A stretch of 31,184 nucleotides of DNA from an uncultured bacterium (lineage in GTDB: Bacteria; Cyanobacteriota; Vampirovibrionia; Gastranaerophilales; Gastranaerophilaceae): NCBI GenBank assembly GCA_900550295.1, contig URRM01000010.1:1-31184 (forward strand), in the 5' to 3' direction. Positions 30,897-31,184 of this stretch are shown piece by piece (position 1 is the stretch's first letter; every line of letters begins with the position of its first letter). The notes under the pieces were generated by a model. That model saw nothing but the letters and a program-made list of their open reading frames with translations, was not told where the DNA came from and ran no database searches. The position numbers and the translations under genes were made by a program.

Positions 30897-30925
30897 ATAT
30901 AGATGTGTTGAACTATGGCTAAAGG

Positions 30926-30955
30926 CTGAAATTTTTTGAAAATAAGTGTTATAAT
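30926..30955 (+). promoter_or_regulatory. Extended -10 promoter facing the small ORF
   Basis: Plus-strand TGT-TATAAT (30947-30955), a perfect extended -10, with CTGAAA at 30926-30931 as a weak -35 (18-base spacer). Transcription would begin near 30962 and run antisense into the 29-codon ORF on the minus strand. A T-rich stretch at 31008-31025 could end it. Confidence 0.6.
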
Positions 30956-30985
30956 GGACGTAGAACAAGTGGCAATTAGCAGAAG

Positions 30986-31075
30986 CTAAAATTTTACATC
31001 ACTTTGTTTATTTTTTTTGTTTTTAATGTAAAGAGTTACTATAAAAATCAATAACAGCATGATTAATTTCGTCAT
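30986..31075 (-). CDS. 29-aa single-span membrane peptide (toxin-like)
   Basis: The ORF encodes MTKLIMLLLIFIVTLYIKNK followed by a basic/polar tail ending SDVKF. One hydrophobic helix spans residues 4-17, then a K/N-rich tail. This is the layout of type I toxin peptides and other small membrane proteins. The ribosome binding site is AAGGAGGTGAT (31080-31090, minus), complementary to eleven bases of the 16S 3' end, with AGGAGG eight bases from the ATG. That is far stronger than elsewhere in the window. CATCA and TGATG flank AGGAGG, so it can sit in a hairpin loop. A plus-strand promoter opposes it. No homologue is known to me. Confidence 0.55.
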   Translation of the reverse strand: MTKLIMLLLIFIVTLYIKNKKNKQSDVKF

Positions 31076-31078
31076 ACG

Positions 31079-31097
31079 CATCACCTCCTTCTTGATG
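31079..31097 (-). promoter_or_regulatory. SD-sequestering hairpin of the small ORF
   Basis: On the minus strand CATCA (31093-31097) pairs with TGATG (31079-31083), leaving AGAAGGAGG in a nine-base loop. On the opposite strand the same stem exposes CCTCC, an anti-Shine-Dalgarno loop. A second CATCA lies further upstream (about 31124-31128), as an alternative partner. Confidence 0.45.
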
Positions 31098-31098
31098 T

Positions 31099-31124
31099 CA
31101 GAACCGTTAATCATAAAAGTTCTG
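31099..31124. promoter_or_regulatory. CAGAAC/GTTCTG inverted repeat upstream of the small ORF
   Basis: CAGAAC (31099-31104) and GTTCTG (31119-31124), 14 bases apart, flank an AT-rich centre that contains TATGAT on the minus strand. A direct GACATC repeat lies on each outer side. It may be an operator or a leader hairpin. Confidence 0.4.
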
Positions 31125-31161
31125 TGATGTCCACTTGTCTACATTGAATTAATTATTTTAT

Positions 31162-31184
31162 AAAAAGGCGGAGCCGTGAAACGG
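31162..31184. terminator. Partial bidirectional terminator at the window edge
   Basis: AAAAAGGCGGAGCCGTGAAACGG looks like the left arm and loop of a stem GGCGGAGCCGT-GAA-ACGG..., with the rest cut off. The preceding A run would be a T tract on the minus strand, so it would insulate the small ORF locus from the right. Confidence 0.5.

Noticed and set aside
31078..31091. 16S rRNA 3' end fragment (ATCACCTCCTT)
   Set aside because: Only eleven bases match and the surroundings are not rRNA; it is better explained as the complement of a Shine-Dalgarno on the minus strand, although an anti-SD role of a plus RNA is kept as a finding.
30926..31184. tmRNA (ssrA) gene near smpB
   Set aside because: No tRNA-like acceptor ends with a CCA-adjacent pattern and no tag peptide ending in ALAA; SmpB linkage alone is not enough.

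Overview
This AT-rich window looks like part of a chromosome from a non-photosynthetic relative of Cyanobacteria, most like Gastranaerophilales/Vampirovibrionia ('Melainabacteria'). That is an inference from several features: an AMIN-like envelope protein, a pilin-like protein with an A|FTLAETL..GIIGVVAALTIPN start, lineage-type unknown proteins, and flagellar export genes in a low-GC background. No rRNA gene is present to confirm it. No tRNA gene, CRISPR array, insertion sequence or phage gene was seen.

Layout. (1) 28-7291, minus strand: a compact seven-gene run, transcribed from the right, with HD-GYP/GAF protein, secreted TPR protein, two NarL/LuxR-type response regulators, pentapeptide-repeat protein, RsmE and CCA-adding enzyme. 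(2) 7383-10425, plus strand: a surface-glycan operon with GT2 glycosyltransferase, UDP-galactopyranose mutase and a CDP-glycerol-transferase-like protein. (3) 10426-14905, minus strand: a DHH phosphoesterase, an orphan sugar-binding lipoprotein and a large AMIN/transmembrane/acidic protein. (4) 15027-18047, plus strand: Era, an unknown 206-aa protein with an elaborate inverted-repeat leader, a 565-bp repeat-rich gap and a pilin-like gene that starts inside a REP-like palindrome. (5) 18104-20430, minus strand: two tandem paralogous HNH-type proteins, one with a degraded HNH site. (6) 20501-27569, minus strand: the flagellar export run fliP-fliQ-fliR-flhB-flhA, then a PilZ protein, a small membrane protein and a PLP decarboxylase-like enzyme. 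(7) 27713-28378: rplU-rpmA with a structured leader and a clear terminator. (8) 28702-30843: zinc-ribbon protein, radical SAM protein, smpB and an unknown coiled-coil protein. (9) 30844-31184: a small locus with a 29-codon membrane-peptide ORF, an exceptionally strong Shine-Dalgarno sequence and an opposing extended -10 promoter, resembling a type I toxin-antitoxin module.

How the parts fit. Region 1 reads as a signalling unit (c-di-GMP turnover plus response regulators, with no histidine kinase in view). The PilZ gene behind flhA links c-di-GMP to the flagellar export module. Region 2 would supply galactofuranose and polymerise or decorate a surface glycan.

The least explained material is the 31-kb-end small locus, the repeat-rich gap at 16697-17261, the interleaved inverted repeats at 15931-16049, and a short FT(A/G/S) motif shared by the N-termini of otherwise unrelated proteins.
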